A DNA stretch of 6,895 nucleotides from JAJPJX01 sp964568355 (GTDB lineage Bacteria > Acidobacteriota > Terriglobia > Bryobacterales > Bryobacteraceae): NCBI GenBank assembly GCA_964568355.1, contig CAZMRK010000387.1, positions 1 to 6,895 on the forward strand, given 5' to 3'. The first letter of the stretch is position 1, and the number at the start of each line of letters is the position of its first letter. Positions 6,437-6,895 of this stretch are shown one piece after another. Both the position numbers and the translations under genes were made by a program. The notes beneath the pieces were generated by a model. The model was not told where the DNA came from. It searched no databases and was given only the letters and a program-made list of their open reading frames with translations.

Positions 6437-6612
6437 TCTCTGGCGCTCGACCTTCGTGCTGGTGCTACGACCGGGTGATTCGGTTCACGGTCAGAGCGCC
6501 GGCAAGATATGTAAGCTATTTCACGAAATTTAAGAGATGTACTCCGCGCTGTAACAATCGGTCCTTTCTGCGAAAAACCATACAAATATCCCGCTGCACT
6601 GCTCCCCGGTGC
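6437..6612. other. Intergenic stretch without a recognisable gene
   Basis: Apart from the repeat at 6469-6486 I see no gene. It contains an AT-rich patch (6501-6540, 13 G/C in 40) with a small palindrome ATTTC-AC-GAAAT at 6518-6529. This patch is the likeliest place for a plus-strand promoter serving the glycosyltransferase genes to the right, but I found no convincing -35/-10 pair. Plus-strand reading frames here lack the hydrophobic segments expected if the membrane glycosyltransferase extended this far left. Confidence 0.4.
6469..6486. repeat. 18-nt direct repeat, copy 2
   Basis: Identical to 6184-6201, with start points 285 nt apart. It lies at about -85 to -68 from the predicted receptor transcription start, so the two copies sit on either side of that promoter. 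Confidence 0.75.
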
Positions 6613-6804
6613 CGGACCATGACCCCCGCGGACGACGTGGAAGTGATGCGATACTACAAGAATCGGCGCTTATGGATTGCCGACGTGGATGAAAACACTG
6701 TGCGCATATCCCGCTATGAGCCCCTACTTCAACTCAATGCCGTAGCGCAAAGTCCCTGGGAGCAGCCCCGGAACTTTGTTCTGAACATACATCGTACCGA
6801 GTGA
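6613..6804 (+). pseudogene. C-terminal remnant of a GT39-like membrane glycosyltransferase
   Basis: About 63 codons ending at TGA 6802-6804. The peptide RTMTPADDVEVMRYYKNRRL, followed by WIADVDENTVRISRY, resembles the extreme C-terminus of PMT/ArnT-type (GT39) glycosyltransferases as I recall it ('W-A-R-D-M', ~8 residues, 'L-x-Y-Y-x-D-R-x-V-W-L-V-E-P-D'). Those enzymes have ~500 residues and many membrane helices before this tail; none is seen upstream in any plus frame, and similarity seems to fade just before 6613. The first Met (6619) lies inside the family motif and has no clear ribosome site. It could instead be a small hypothetical gene of 61 codons starting at 6619. It sits 5 nt before the GT2 gene, the usual spacing of co-transcribed glycosyltransferase genes. 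Confidence 0.5.
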
Positions 6805-6809
6805 AGACT

Positions 6810-6895
6810 ATGAAACTATCCGTTTTAGTGCCGCTCTATAACGAAGAGGAGTTTGTCGGGGCGCTGTTGGAGAAAGTCATTGCGGCGCCTTTGCC
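6810..6895 (+). CDS. GT2 glycosyltransferase, N-terminal end (partial)
   Basis: ATG at 6810 opens MKLSVLVPLYNEEEFVGALL and continues EKVIAAPL to the right edge (28 codons). 'LSVLVPLYNEEE' is the first strand and nucleotide-binding loop of the GT-A fold in family-2 inverting glycosyltransferases. The 'E-E-E-F-V-G-A-L-L-E-K-V' helix is close to that of polyprenyl-phosphate mannose/glucose synthases (DPM1-like), which load a sugar onto a lipid carrier at the cytoplasmic membrane. That would suit a GT39-type neighbour, since those enzymes use such lipid-linked sugars. There is only a weak purine-rich stretch (GTGAAG) as ribosome site, consistent with coupling to the preceding frame. The DXD motif and membrane anchors, if any, lie outside the window. 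Confidence 0.85.
   Translation, partial: MKLSVLVPLYNEEEFVGALLEKVIAAPL

Noticed and set aside
6184..6486. Possible CRISPR array or integron-type site from the 18-nt repeats
   Set aside because: There are only two copies, 285 nt apart, with no regular spacers, cas genes or integrase.

Overview
The window looks like chromosome from an Acidobacteriota member, probably of the Solibacter/Bryobacter type. I infer this from three things: a ~1,170-residue Oar-like TonB-dependent receptor with an N-terminal carboxypeptidase-regulatory domain (a family heavily expanded in that group), a secreted glycoside hydrolase of the GH14/GH42-like type, and GC-rich REP-like hairpins between genes. The taxonomic call rests on recalled family distributions, not on a marker gene.

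Layout. Bases 1-177 (+) are the last 58 codons of a GT4-type glycosyltransferase. Bases 178-264 hold a 19-nt repeat copy and tandem hairpins between converging genes. A two-gene block on the minus strand follows. The outer-membrane receptor (2603-6112) is upstream, and a secreted glycoside hydrolase (265-2502) lies 100 nt downstream of it. That gap contains a GC hairpin and a near-perfect 23-nt palindrome just before the hydrolase start. Bases 6113-6618 hold no convincing gene. On the minus strand they contain a near-consensus sigma-70 promoter (TTGACG, 17 nt, TATAAT), predicting a ~289-nt leader on the receptor mRNA. That leader contains a nested inverted repeat and one of two 18-nt direct repeats that bracket the promoter. 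At the right edge, on the plus strand, a C-terminal piece of what looks like a GT39-type membrane glycosyltransferase (to 6804) is followed 5 nt later by the first 28 codons of a GT2 glycosyltransferase.

How the parts fit. The receptor and hydrolase form a minimal glycan-use locus: an exported hydrolase cuts a carbohydrate and the receptor binds or imports the product. No SusD-like protein, sensor or inner-membrane transporter is visible here. The block lies antisense between plus-strand glycosyltransferase genes, and the right-hand one seems to have lost its N-terminal part, so the block may have been inserted or rearranged. The least ordinary signals are regulatory: the promoter/leader upstream of the receptor, and the palindrome whose 19-nt core recurs on the far side of the hydrolase gene, so that direct repeats bracket that gene. 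I did not find a clear new defence, mobile or RNA-guided system.
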